DNA of 64,000 nt, taken from contig NC_068569.1 of assembly GCF_025698545.1 (NCBI RefSeq), positions 11,036,001 through 11,100,000 on the forward strand, in the 5' to 3' direction. The position numbers and the translations under genes are program-made. Every line of letters starts with the position of its first letter. Positions within the stretch are counted from its first letter, which is position 1. Of the stretch, positions 52,364 through 64,000 are shown one piece after another. This DNA comes from Gossypium raimondii (lineage: Eukaryota; Streptophyta; Magnoliopsida; Malvales; Malvaceae). The notes beneath the pieces were generated by a model. That model had not been told where the DNA came from, ran no database searches, and saw nothing but the letters and a program-made list of their open reading frames with translations.

Positions 52364-54513
52364 ATGGTAAAGATGACAATGATTGCCCGTGTTACTGATG
52401 GTCTTCCTCTGGCGGAGGGACTAGATGATGGTCGTGATCTGGTAGATGCTGAAATGTACAAACAGCAAGTTAAGGCTTTATTTAAGAATCTCTCCAAAGG
52501 CCATAATGAGGCTTCAAGGATGTCTATTGAAACCGGCCCATATGTATTCCAGTATCCTTTGACATCAGTTCTTAGCTATATCATGGAAGGCCATAATGAA
52601 ACTTATTTGAGCATGAATCTCAGTGTTTTTTGTTGTTGTAATGCGTCTGAGTTTTACTGTTACCTTTGACATAACTTCTTAGCTATATCATTGAAGGACG
52701 TGTTTGTTACTTGACAATGTGCGATCGATCTTATCCTAAGAAACTTGCCTTTCAATATCTGGAAGACCTCAAGAATGAATTTGAGCGTGTTAATGGAGCT
52801 CAAATTGAAACGGCTGCCAGGCCTTACGCCTTTATAAAATTTGGTAGGCTCCTTTTTTGTATGTTTTGGCCTTTTCTGCTTCTTATCCAACTAGTATTTC
52901 TTCTACTTTGTTTTGTGCTGCTTCTCTTACTAGGCTTGATTTTATCGTTTCTTTGTCTTTAAGACACATTCATACAGAAGACAAAAAAGTTGTACCAGGA
53001 CACCCGTACTCAACGGAATATTGCAAAGTTGAATGACGAACTCTATGAAGTTCACCAAATAATGACTCGCAATGTACAAGAAGTTCTCGGTGTTGGCGAA
53101 AAGTTGGACCGTAAGATATTCGTTTTACCTTTCAGAATTACTTAAGTCTATCTTATGACATTTGATTTGATAATTAATTGAGTTGTGTTTGAATTAATGA
53201 TGCACCATGATGAATGCTGATTTTTTCAATCATGAGCTAGGTAACTGTGTTTTAGTATTTTAATGCATTGCTTTGTACTGCATCTACTGGTTAAAGGGGG
53301 GGGGGGACCTGGTAGGCAAGACCAGCCTGTTGCTTCTATATCTGGTTCTACCTGCCCCGCTTTCAAATTTGTAAATTACCCTCAATTAAGTAATACATGT
53401 TGGAGCATTGACTAAAAAGACTGGATGATTTTAGTTCTTTGCATTTTATATATTTGTTTTTAGAATTACAGTCAATGTTTCTTGTATCAGTGTATGTGCA
53501 GGTTTTGTAATTTGTTCCTTTGGTTGTCACTGGTCAGATTTAGCCATTCATAAATCTTTGATTTTTATTAATCATGCTAAAGCTTGCTTTTCTGGTCTTT
53601 GCTTCTCATTGAGTATTTCTGGATTTATATATCAGTTCACATTATGCTCATTGATGTTAAGGAACTTGACTTCTAGTATTCTATTCTCTACTAGCAATTG
53701 TCATATGGTACAAGGGAAAAGTTAATTATGTTTATACCTTTTACCCACCTTAGCTTACTTGTAACTATTGCCATAAAATTGAAGTCACCTAATCGTTTTT
53801 CTTCTTCCTGATGGTTTATATGCTGTGTTGTCTCCCTCTTCTTTTTCACTGGCTGATTAATTGTATTTTTTTCTAATTTAGTGTGAATTTCACTCTTTTT
53901 TTGCGAATAACAGAGGTCAGCCAAATGTCCAGTCGTTTGACATCAGAATCTCGCATATATGCTGACAAGGCAAGAGATTTAAATAGACAGGTTAGTTTTT
54001 TATATGGGGGCATCTCTCTCTCTCTAACTGTTTTTCCGTTAGGACATTAGCTTTTGCCTTTAACATTTTCAAGTTACTTTAAGGTTTGCTGCAAAGTCTT
54101 ATTGTTCTTGCTAGAACATAGGCAATTTATTATCAGTGTCACAATGTGACTCCCAGAGCTGAAGTGGTATCTTTGGATAAATGGGGGGGAAAAGTTTGTT
54201 TGCGGTGTGGAATGATTTCATACAAGTATTTCTTTGCTAAGATCCATTGTGATGTTTGAATGTTCCCACCCCGTAAAAGAATCATAATTGGGAATGGATT
54301 TAGCACCTAAATGTGGTTTGAATGAAGTTTCCTTAGTTAAGTACCATGGATAAAAGTTGCTTTGAAATGAAGGTCTCTTTAACAAGAGCTTGATTCAAAA
54401 GTTTGTTATATGTTTTCTTTTGCATGTAGGCTTTGATTCGAAAGTGGGCTCCTGTTGCCATTGTGTTGGGAGTTGTGTTCCTCCTCTTCTGGGTGAAAGC
54501 AAAGTTATGGTGA
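52364..54513 (+). CDS. SEC22: R-SNARE SEC22 (ER-Golgi vesicle fusion)
   Basis: Five exons join in frame: 52364-52551, 52683-52843, 52964-53110, 53914-53990, 54430-54513, giving 218 residues, the length of Arabidopsis SEC22 (At1g11890), to which nearly every residue matches as I remember it. ATG 52364 gives MVKMTMIARVTDGLPLAEGL; an upstream in-frame extension begins with GTG and is ignored. A longin domain covers about 1-125 (TGPYVFHYIIEGRVCYLTMC, YPKKLAFQYLEDLKNEFE, RPYAFIKFDTFIQKTKKLY). The SNARE motif is at about 130-190 (LNDELYEVHQIMTRNVQEVL, GVGEKLDQVSEMSSRLTSES), and a C-terminal membrane anchor (about 196-214, PVAIVLGVVFLLFW) ends in a short lumenal tail KAKLW. SEC22 pairs with Q-SNAREs for transport between ER and Golgi and is essential for gametophyte development in Arabidopsis. 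Intron 1 is 131 bases and contains copies of both flanking exon edges. Confidence 0.96.
52553..52698 (+). repeat. local duplication of exon edges inside SEC22 intron 1
   Basis: The block CCTTTGACATCAGTTCTTAG CTATATCATGGAAGG at about 52556-52590 is repeated at about 52663-52698 (CCTTTGACATAACTTCTTAG CTATATCATTGAAGG), where it forms the acceptor and start of exon 2. Directly after the first copy, AAGGCCATAATGAAACTT (52587-52604) matches exon 1 AAGGCCATAATGAGGCTT (52497-52514) at 16 of 18 bases. So the intron is a patchwork of neighbouring coding sequence. Confidence 0.7.
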
Positions 54514-56371
54514 TTCAACTGTGATCCATAGTGTTAAGAACTCATCAGAATTTCTTGGGTTTCTCTGTTGCTGAGTAACCTCTTGTCCACACCCAAGACC
54601 AAATATTGGAGTGCATTCTGGTTTTTATTCATCTCACAATTCGCCTTGTAGGTACAATTACAAATTTGCAATGTGGAATTGTGTGAAAGGGAGCATATGT
54701 TCAAAACAAAAACTATTCTTTCTATATGTAAAAGCCAGAATACAACATCCAAATAGGGAACTTTAAAGGTATTAACCTATTCTAGTGTTTTACTTTGTCC
54801 AAGGTTTTAGATAATTAACGTGCTGAGCCACCACCTGTTTGTACTACCTATATTTGAGATGGAAAACCCAGATTTTTCTTACCTTGATTGCTTATTTCAG
54901 TGTTCCAATGACATGCTTAAGCTCCCATCAGCTGCGGATGGCCTTTTTATTCAAGGCAAAGTGAGTCATTATGAGTAGTAATTTTGCATTCAGATTGATG
55001 ACAAAAGGCTAATACTTACTAGTACAATATGGCCAAGTAAGCCTTGTATTCAAAGAAGAGGGTAAAAAGGCTTTCTATAAAGTTATGAACAAAGTTGTTG
55101 AAATATTAAATCGTTAGTATTCAATTTCAGTATTTTTTTTAAAAAAAATTATAGGTTAAAATAAAATAATTTTAAACAAATACTTGGAAATTTGGAGTAA
55201 ATAGTTTGATTGATAAAATCGTGGCTAAAGTTCGATTAAAATGTAACATATATATTGATGTATTTGTCCAAGTTATCTTGGCATATCTCCAAGAAATTTA
55301 TCTTGTAATGATCCAATTCTATCTCCATCTCCATCTACAGGACAATTCCATCACGATCCTCCTCTAATGGCAAATTTTTGTCCCTGTTGAAAGGACAAAA
55401 AATGTACTAAAAAAGTGGACGAGAGTTTAAGACAAGTAGTCTGTGAAATCCAAATGTTTTGCAAGAAGCAGAAACTTTTTTTAGGCTTTTAGCATTAGAT
55501 ATGGCAACTTTTATATTTTGTCACCATGAATTTTTCTTAAACTAGAAGCAGAAACTAGATTCTGAATAAAAACATTTGCATTAGATCACCTGCGCTTGTA
55601 CTTCTAAAGCTAGAAACATCTTTTGCTAGCTCATGGCTTTGCTAAAAAACCTTTAACCTTGCATTAGCATATTTTTGCTCTTCCGTTTCCATACTGAACC
55701 AATGCGAGACATTAGTTCACTATGGTTTGCAGGTGGCTCATGCTCCTCTTTCCTGTTTTACTTTAAGGAATATTGCAACGAAAATTTCCAGAAACCATAT
55801 CACAGCTAAACATGAGAGACACCATTTTATGCTTTAAAATGGTAGATTTGTTATAAAACAAGAAGCTAATCTGTCATAAAAAGAATTGAATAAGATTCCT
55901 TGCCATTCATCTGTTCCAAGGAATGGTTCTATTTCAGGAATTGAGAAAACCGCTACTCTAAGCACTGTCGGAATTTAAATGAAATGTGCAACTACAATTT
56001 ATAGTACCTGTGAAATGTACTTTTTTGAGAAGACGGGATTCAATTTCAAACACATCTTCGCATAGAAAATAGGCACACCAACAACTAAGCCAAATACTCT
56101 AGTGGTACAAACTTAGTTATACATATACCAAAACTTGGAAATTCTAGGATTTTATATGGGGAAACTGCACACCATTGTAAATCGTTTGGTAACGGATTGG
56201 CACCAAGGCAGCTCAAGTATTGGTTTTCAAACTTATCAAAAATTAACCGAACTGCTTTCACCAACTGATGCTGAACTGTCTGCAAAATTAGCTTTACAGG
56301 TTCTTCCACTGGGGATAGCTTGGAACAGAGGGGCTCTAGAGTTAGTATAAGATGATAGTGCGGAGAACATG
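54514..56371. other. convergent 3' flanks of SEC22 and PHL
   Basis: SEC22 (plus) and PHL (minus) end towards each other. About 1.9 kb of AT-rich DNA holds their 3' UTRs and spacer. The open frames at 56085-56350 are near the PHL stop codon but read as UTR, with no family resemblance. Confidence 0.4.
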
Positions 56372-56792
56372 TTATGTATTCCCGACAGAGTTGCTTTTAT
56401 TCCCACCTAGCTCCATAGGAGAATTTGTGATGCTACTGACGGAGCCAAGGGTCTGAGAGCTCAATTGGGGGCTAGCTGGACAGGCCTCTGGGTTACAAGC
56501 ATTTAGTGCATGAATAGCACCTGAGCTCAGTTGGGGACTCATGGGAGTCCTTTGATTCATTTGTTGTGGGCTGGCCTGTTGCTGGGCCTGCAGTTGCTGA
56601 GGTTGCTGGTTCAATTGTGAAATTCCAATGGGTGATGGTGAGCCTACCTGTGAGGGTGAAATGACAGCCTGTAGTGGTGAAGTTGTTTCTTGCTGCTGCT
56701 GCTGCTGTGGCTGCTGTTGTTGTAATTGCTGCTGCTGCTGCTGCTGTTGCAGCTGTTGTTGCTGATGATGCAACTGCTGCTGCAACTGCAAC

Positions 56793-56824
<32 letters not shown>

Positions 56825-59800
56825 CTGCAACTGCAACTGCTGCTGTTGTTGCTGCTGCAATTGCAACTGCTGCTGCTGCTGCTGCTGCTGGTTCATGTAA
56901 AGGTGGTTCATCCCAGGCATCATTTTTGGAGGACCCATGGACCCCATAGGCGTTCTTTGCATCGAACTCATGTTACCCTGGTTCAGATTTTGGCCCAGCA
57001 TAGAAAGACTAGCAGAACCTGGATGCATCTGTCTGGGACCAGACATTCCAGCTATGCTTGATTGAGGACTGCCTAACATGTTTCCTCGTCCCATCCTTAA
57101 GTTTGAAAGCAGAGCAGCTTGAGACGATAGTGCTCCAGACCGAAGCTGCTGGGTTATCGCAGTGGTAATATTTGCACCTGGAAGATTAATTGGATTTTGG
57201 CCCACATTTCCCATGCCAGAAATACCAGTCATTGGAGCTGATATTCCTGTTCCACTCATTCCCCTCACACCTCCGATTCCAGTGGCATTGCCTAGGCCCC
57301 CAATCCTGACCATGTTTCCCATACCTACAGCTGCACTTAGCCCCATCATTTTCCTCTGCATTTGCTGCTGCTGCTGTGGTTGCTGCTGCTGCTGTTGCAA
57401 TTGCCGCTGCTGCTGCCGTTGTATCATCTGAAGTTGGAGAGCTGAAGATTTATTGACCATTTGATTGTTGAACTGCATGTTTGAATTCTGCCCAATGGCA
57501 TTCAAGTGTGAGAGAGGATTTGATCCAAGCATCATTGGTGATCTCTGGAACTGCTGATGCTGTTGTTGAAGCAAGGAGTGCTGTTGACTTTGCTGCTGCT
57601 GTTGCGGTTGTTGTGGCTGTTGCTGTGGTGGTTGTGGATCTAGTTGCGATGGCCTTGCAGGCATTGAAGCCCCAGACAGAAGTCCTTGAGACATCTGTAA
57701 GGCCTGAGGGTTTCCAGGAGGTAACATCCTTGTGTTTCCTAGAGCACTCGAAGATGGATTTATAGACATATTGTTACTGCTATTCTGCTTTGCCACTTCA
57801 TTGGTTGCCTGACCTGCAACATTTTCGGCATACTGCTGCATATCGGATGCAGAATTGTTGGGAAATGTTACAGCAGAATTTGGTTGACTGCTCGAGGCAA
57901 GCACACCTGTTGGTTTTGCCTGAACATCATCTTCCACAAGGTGATGTCCTTCACGCACCATCTGCATGAACAAGTTCAAATAAAATGGAAGCAAAATCAT
58001 AATTGTAACCTAAAAAATCTCAAACCCTGAATATCAAAGACTGTTCAGCTAACATACCAGTGAACAGAACTGTGCTGCAAGCAAGTCCGCCATGTGCTGT
58101 TACAGGATTTAATGAGGTGAACATGTCAGAACAACAATGAAGGAACTCTAGCATGGATAAGAAAAGTAGAAGATATAAAGGTTTAATTGTACAAACTTCA
58201 AAATGCAGTGTAGCAGATGTTCATTGTATTGTTATGATTATCCCTTTAGCTTAATATTAAAATACCAGCCTAAGAGAAACATTCTATATAAAACAAGGCA
58301 TAACTGACAGTCCTTGTCTTCTCAACATAGTTAAAATCCGCATCAGAGTTTAAACAGAACACAACGTAGGCTCCAAAAGGGAACATGAGTCAAAAAGAAC
58401 ATGGTGCGGAATATCTAAATTCACAGGAAAGTGAAGTTAGATTTGTTGACGGTTAGACCCTGACAATCTCCAGGATGAGCAAATGAAAACTAACAATAAG
58501 TTGAATGAGCACCAAAGATAATATGTTCTCAAGACACCAGTAAGCACCCAGAAGCACCACAATCAAAATTTAGGAGGTGAGTGTAGAAAGAGGGAAAAAC
58601 TAGCAAAAAAAAACTCAAATAAATTACGGGCAGAGATTTGCTTTTACCACCCAGGGCCAGACAGTTTTTAATTGTCTATAAGGCATATTCATCTTTCAGC
58701 AAGAAGTAAACTCACAGTATTGGGAAGCGTAGGAAGATGAGGAATATGATCCTCTGCACTAAGAATATCACCATCATCTATGTCTCCATAAAACATTGCT
58801 ATGGTCCCATCAGTTGGTTTCTCAGACATAATCATTCTAGTTCTTGCCCTAGGAACTAGAGAAACGAGATTCCCTGTTAAAGCAGAGCAAAGTTAAAAGC
58901 AAGGGAAATGAACTGTAAATATTTTTGAAGGACCAGAACCTGACAAATAGCAAGAAAGCAAACCTTGAACAACATGCTCACCCTGCACAAAATTCAAGAT
59001 TCTTGTCTTATAGGTATTCACACTGCCACCAAAAAGTGACTTTGATAATGGCTTCGACTCGTCTTTGAAATCCTCATTACTGGAAAAATTGCTTAGAAAG
59101 GGTGATACTAGTTCAGTAGAATGTGTGCTGGGTTTCCGGACATGATACTCATCAACCTTGTTCTTTTTTCTGTTGAGTTGACACCTGCAATTGGAACCAT
59201 AACATGAATAAAGCCATCTATACAACTTTTAACAGCAAATGTCAAGACATGAATTTTAGTTCTTGAAAACAACGAACAACATAACCAAGCAGGTGCCTAC
59301 TTTCATGTTATGGTGTTCACTGTCCAGTAGGACAAATTAAAAAAGCAAGTAGAGCAAGTTTCATATAAAGAAGAGGTAGCACTAGCCTGCTGTAAAGTTT
59401 GAAAGGATGATGCTAACACTATATACAGCATGGAAACACAAACTTACTTTTTCCATGGCTAGAAATCAATCAAAAAACTCCAATGGATAAATAATTCATT
59501 GGCATCATACCTCATAGTTACAATTTCAATCTTTGAGAACCTTTCGAGCACTGATTGATCAACCGAAGGTGGGGTTCCAACAGAAGGACTGCTTGCGTTT
59601 AATGGAACACTAATATTGCTAACACTTGCAGGAGAACCAACCGTATTGATTGCAGGGGTCTTAGGGAGGGAATTAGATCTTCGCTTAGCAACAGCTTGAG
59701 CCTGGTGTTGCCGTTGCATAGAGTCATTTGCACTTGAAGTCAAAGATGGGGTACCTCCAACAATAGGTACTGAGTTAACAGCTCCCTTCTCCTTTACAGT

Positions 59801-62800
59801 CGCTCCAAGGGAAGTGGTTGCCGCAACAGCTCCAAAGTGAGGTCCTACAGGACCACCTAAAAATTCCCCAGATTTTGCTGATAATGGAGATTGAGGCAAA
59901 GCCCCACCTGATAAACGTGGACTTTGCACTGATTTCCTTTTCTGGAACTGTTCTTCCTTTCTCACATCTTTCTCAACATGCTGATTAATATTGTTCCAAG
60001 GTGTTTGAGAGAAACCAGGTCTTGCAAATCCATGGAATGATCTTGGTTGAAGCCTCTGCTGTGGGTCCAAATGGTTTGCATCAGCTTCCCGGTTGAGCTC
60101 AGAGCCATCCAACTTGTCAGTAGGATCAAATGGCTCTTCCTTGGCACTGTATCTCAATGCTTGCTGTCCTGCAGAAAATGGCATTGCACCAGCCTCCTGA
60201 TTCAAAACCCCTTCAAAAACCTGCTGAGGATACTTCTGCATGCCCGAATTTGCATACTGAATTCCTCTAGCCATTGATTGCTGGGGAAGTAACATATTCT
60301 TCCAGCTCATATCCTGTCCATGCAGGCCATCCATATGTGTCCCAACTTGATGCTGTGGAATGCCATCTGGTCCAACAGCATTAAGCCTAGTTCTTTTACT
60401 AAGGCCAGATAGGGGTGACATTGGACCGTCTGCATTCTCCCGCTTCCCAAGAAGAGAAGCACCAGAGTTTATGCTGTCTGCATATGACATTGGCATGTCC
60501 TGCCCAACAGGGGAGGCAGCTGATGCACTGACAACAGAGCTAGATCCATGATCCTGCATGCTTCTAGAATTCATAAGCCCCATTGGATACATTGGTGACT
60601 GAGATGACATGGGAAGTGCAGAAACAGAGGAATCTTGCACAAAACTTTTAGGCCTTAATGCCAAAATATTGCTTGAACCAATATTTTGAGGAATCAGATT
60701 TTCCTGTTGTAGCATCAAACTCCCTGAAACAATTCCAGCCTCTCTCAACCTGCCAACCTTCTTGGCATTGAACTTACTAGTAGAGGTGACTCTAACTTCT
60801 GGAGTTTGCCTCAATCTCTTTCGCCGCAAACTACATGAAGCAAGGTCAAGCTGCAATTCGGAAATGGTTAAGAAAGACACAACTGGATGCTCAAAGTAGA
60901 AGAAATACACATTACTTTCTGAACTTGTTACCTTAGTTGGAACAGGGTTAGTACAGAGTCTGTCCAGTTTGGGGGTAGGATCTAAACAAAGTTGTGGTTG
61001 CAAGGCTTTCAATATCCGAGACTCCGCCTCCTGCAGTCAAAAAGGATTAAATGCATAGATTCTTTGCAACATGTAAAGCAGCCAACTTCGAAGTATGGGA
61101 GAGCTGTCTGTATGTACCATTAAATCACCATATGTCCATGAATTATCTGAGCTCAATGGAATATCCTTCACTACATTCTCCAAAGACATCTTAAGGCACA
61201 CTTTATTGATGATAGGGCATCCATCAATAGGTGGGGTGTTAGGTCCTTGTTGAGGTGCAACTTTCCGGTAATCACGCACCTTAAAAAGAAAAAAAACATA
61301 AATTTTAAATATGATTATATTATATTCCCAATATCTATGATCTAATAGTTACAGATGGCAAGTATTTGAATAAGCACAAACCAATACACCCAAAGGTCTC
61401 TTTCAGGTACACCAACAAATAAGTCAAAAGTTAAATGAGCACAAACTAACAAAGGTGGGAAACAAGAAAGAGAAGGGAAAAAAAAAAGTAGAGATGGTGA
61501 TCTTGTGAGTGATTTGTGAGAACAATCTTTGTCACAGACTGCACTATGGGCAGTTTAGGTGAGTGAGACTTGCTTTTGTACATGTTAAGACATGTAGTAA
61601 CTGGAAGGAAGTAGCACAGATTCAATGGATGGCCTAGAATATGATTGACTTATTAGATAAAAGGATAAGTACAACAAGTTTATAACTCACCTCACATACA
61701 AGCATTCCATCAACATATTTGCAAGGTATATCATCCAAAATATCTCCTGGCAATCGGCCAGATTCAATTGCCTAAAAGCACATTCAGAAACAATTGAGAG
61801 AACTTGAAAGTAGAGCTTCTGGTTAGAGGAAAAATTTTGGTAAAAGCAAATTGGAGTAATAATAACAGTGCAGTTTCAAGGAAATATCAAGTAATAGCCC
61901 CATTAAATTAACACAAAATTCTTCCTAAACCCCCAATGATTTCATTTCTCAAACCAAGTCCCGAGAGATGGGTGGGTTAACTCCACCAACAAACAAATCA
62001 AAATCACAAAGATTCGATTTGGATGTCACTTTTACTACTTGCTTTTTGTCTTTTCCTTTTAACTTAAGTTTCGGTAAAAAAATTGAAAGTAAATAGTAAA
62101 AAGCAAAATCATAATTGACTAGACATGAATAAATGGCTAAAATGTAGTAAAATTTCCATCATGCTTAAAAAATCGAAAAGACCATGGTTTCTGCATCAAT
62201 GAAAGTCTTTTTTCCCCCCTAAAAATATATTGTTCTGGTGGATAAAAAGAATTTTTTTCAAAATATCAAAATTAAGAAACAAGCAAACTTAACATTTATC
62301 GAAGGTCAATTTCTCCTATCTTTTGAAGAATACTTATGAATGAGTTAATCCCAGCCAAAATAGCTGAAGACTAAGTCAGGTTGCCAGGCAACAGAGAACT
62401 ATGGCCAGGCATCTTTGAACAAAGCTTCCTCAGATCATTAAAACAGGAACATGATCATAGGAAAAACCACTAGTCAACCCACCATTTACAGACAATTGAT
62501 GCAAAGAATGAACTATAAAATGGAAAACGGAGATCATGCTACCCCACCCACCAAGGCTCAATGAAGGTAAGACAAATTTCTTTGCCAACCACATCAAAGA
62601 CCTTGGTTGATCAAACCATGTAAATTGAAGATTTCTCCGATGTGGACTCAAACATATTTGATTAAAAGACCCCAACTTACAACAACATAGGAATAACAAT
62701 GAAGATGAAAGATTATTTCAAATAGACAGAAACTGAAAACTGAAAAATATATACATTCCATTAAACACTTACTGAGAAGAGAGTTTCAGAGGACCTATCA

Positions 62801-63792
62801 TATGGATGCTTTGGAGCATCCGGAACAGTATGCAAAGCCTCCTGAAAATTCAACAATTGCTTTAACTTAAAGTGACTTGCAAGGTAGAAACAAAAGAATC
62901 TGTCATTTTAGCAAACAAAAGATAGAACCTCTTGGGGCTTTCCAATAGAATAGCCATCTGGGTAAAGATTCAAGGTGAAGGAAATCTCATGATCTGCAAA
63001 AACAAGGAAGAACAAACAAACCAACGTACAATTCAAACATTATCAACTATCTGGAGAGCAGAAAATGAAAACAAAACCCAAACTACTTTTGAGGTTTTGA
63101 GTCTAACCTGAAGGAACACGAACCGTTTCATCAGAATTAATTGATTGAAACACCCCAGGAACACGCTCAACGCCTTCAACATCACCCTGGACAGATCAAC
63201 ACAAAAAAATCCATATAATCAGACAATATCACAAAAAAGAAAAGAAAAGAAACTAATTTATTTTCTCTATTCTTTTCTCTAATTGTGGGATGTGAATCAA
63301 ACTAAGAAATTATACTAAAATCAGAAGTTATGCCAATTATTAAGGAAATTTAAGAAAAAAAATTAAAACTATACAAACCTCAACTACAGTACCTATTTTA
63401 TTAAACACTTCAGCAATTCAATATATCCCTAGCTTCTACTTCTATCACCAACCAATAAGTAAAAATCTAGTTATACAGAATAAAAGTACAATTATAATGA
63501 TTGTATTTTTTTAAAAAGTGAAAGTGGTAGCAGCAGCAGGATCTGTTCAGCAAAACAAAGAAACAGACGCGGAATTATCCTTCCATCAAGATTTCTCCTT
63601 TTTAACAATAGTTTATTTTTCTATCAACAACGTAAAGAGCCAATGGGTAAATATAGAAATTACCTGGAGCTTTCTAGGCCGTGAGCTCTCTTTAGAATTC
63701 TCGGAGACAACATCAACTGAAGCCTCCGATTGAAGACAATGCTTAGACTTGTACCTAGTACCGGTTTTTGAAACCTTAAACGAAACACCCAT
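56372..63792 (-). CDS. PHL: PHYTOCHROME-DEPENDENT LATE-FLOWERING protein, Spt20-like
   Basis: Twelve exons on the minus strand join in frame: 63792-63664, 63186-63108, 62993-62929, 62841-62773, 61771-61691, 61279-61118, 61030-60932, 60850-59511, 59184-58964, 58873-58716, 58096-58058, 57961-56372, giving 1343 residues, close to Arabidopsis PHL (At1g72390). It starts MGVSFKVSKTGTRYKSKHCL. Residues about 70-170 form the Spt20-like domain: HEISFTLNLYPDGYSIGKPQ, APKHPYDRSSETLFSAIESG RLPGDILDDIPCKYVDGMLV. A basic segment LRRKRLRQTPEVRV follows, then a long disordered region, a second conserved block (TRMIMSEKPTDGTIAMFYGD IDDGDI and HMADLLAAQFCSL) and a Gln-rich C-terminus. PHL is nuclear and promotes flowering by binding phytochrome B and CONSTANS; Spt20 homologs are SAGA co-activator subunits. 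No stop or frameshift was found. Confidence 0.95.
56690..56892 (-). repeat. CAG/CAA triplet repeat coding poly-glutamine in PHL
   Basis: Within the last PHL exon, CAG and CAA codons (CTG/TTG on the plus strand) run for about 200 bases, broken by Leu, His and Pro codons. The longest pure Gln run is about 12. A second, shorter tract is at about 57364-57425 and a third at about 57555-57640. Triplet arrays here are likely to vary in length between accessions. Confidence 0.85.
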
Positions 63793-64000
63793 GTAAAAAC
63801 TATTCTCTACTGTATCAGAATTAAACCATGAGAAAATTGACCTTCAAAGGGTTTTTGTTTGGATCAAGAGAAAATTAGGAAAATATTGAGACTTCACACA
63901 ATTAGGAACCCAGATTGCGTTTTTCAGTAAATAGTCGAGAAAAAAAATATTAACAAATTCGTAAAAAGTAAAACTTGGTGGGTATTAATGAAATAATATA
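63793..64000 (-). promoter_or_regulatory. 5' UTR and start of PHL promoter (partial)
   Basis: About 200 AT-rich bases upstream of the PHL ATG reach the window edge. No clear TATA box could be assigned, and the promoter mostly lies outside. Confidence 0.35.

Noticed and set aside
52561-52669. Alternative SEC22 exon using the first TTCTTAG acceptor
   Set aside because: It would need a 24-base intron, too short for plant splicing, and leads to an early stop; treated as a duplication inside the intron.
53298-53310. Poly-G run in a SEC22 intron
   Set aside because: A simple homopolymer run with no sign of a functional G-quadruplex; too short to interpret.
56674-57061. Plus-strand poly-Ala and poly-Leu frames of about 90-110 codons
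   Set aside because: They are frame shadows of the PHL CAG/CAA repeat on the minus strand.

Overview
The window is nuclear DNA from a flowering plant, almost certainly a eudicot. Genes are intron-rich, introns and spacers are AT-rich, and all recognised proteins are plant families. A cotton-like (Malvaceae) origin is my guess from the look of the repeats; I could not test it. Exon coordinates below were traced by hand by matching splice sites to reading frame and to remembered family sequence.

Layout. 0-3 kb: the 5' end of a class III small heat-shock protein gene (minus strand, cut by the window edge), then an intronless SAUR gene. 8-14.5 kb: a CIA30-type complex I assembly factor (7 exons) and a small J-domain protein (6 exons). 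17.9-18.0 kb: an orphan first exon of a BREVIS RADIX-like gene. 20-24.5 kb: a dormancy/auxin-associated (DRM) gene and an ASIL1-type trihelix repressor. 24.5-42 kb: gene-poor, repeat-rich DNA with a nuclear copy of mitochondrial nad7, a SINE, a Mutator-type MITE with target duplication, and a decayed PIF/Harbinger transposon carrying a nested hAT-type MITE. 42.2-50.4 kb: a COP1-interacting-protein-7-like gene (10 coding exons). 52.3-54.5 kb: the ER-Golgi R-SNARE SEC22. 56.4-63.8 kb: on the minus strand, a complete PHL (PHYTOCHROME-DEPENDENT LATE-FLOWERING) gene with a large poly-glutamine tail.

Gene order. From memory, SAUR78, CIA30, a J-protein, a COP1-interacting-like gene and PHL lie together at Arabidopsis At1g72430-At1g72390. 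Class III HSP17.4, ASIL1, a DRM gene and a BRX-like gene lie near each other around At1g54050-At1g54180. Here the two sets are mixed in one 64 kb stretch, and the BRX member survives only as a broken first exon. The genes do not form a pathway, although several touch light, auxin or seed development (SAUR, DRM, ASIL1, CIP7-like, PHL).

I found no convincing undescribed biological system. The best leads are the mixed synteny with the BRX relic, the nad7 NUMT, the nested transposons with clean target duplications, unidentified exon-like segments inside the Harbinger interval, the patchwork first intron of SEC22, and an isolated fold-back near 15.3 kb. No retrovirus-like or LTR element was recognised.
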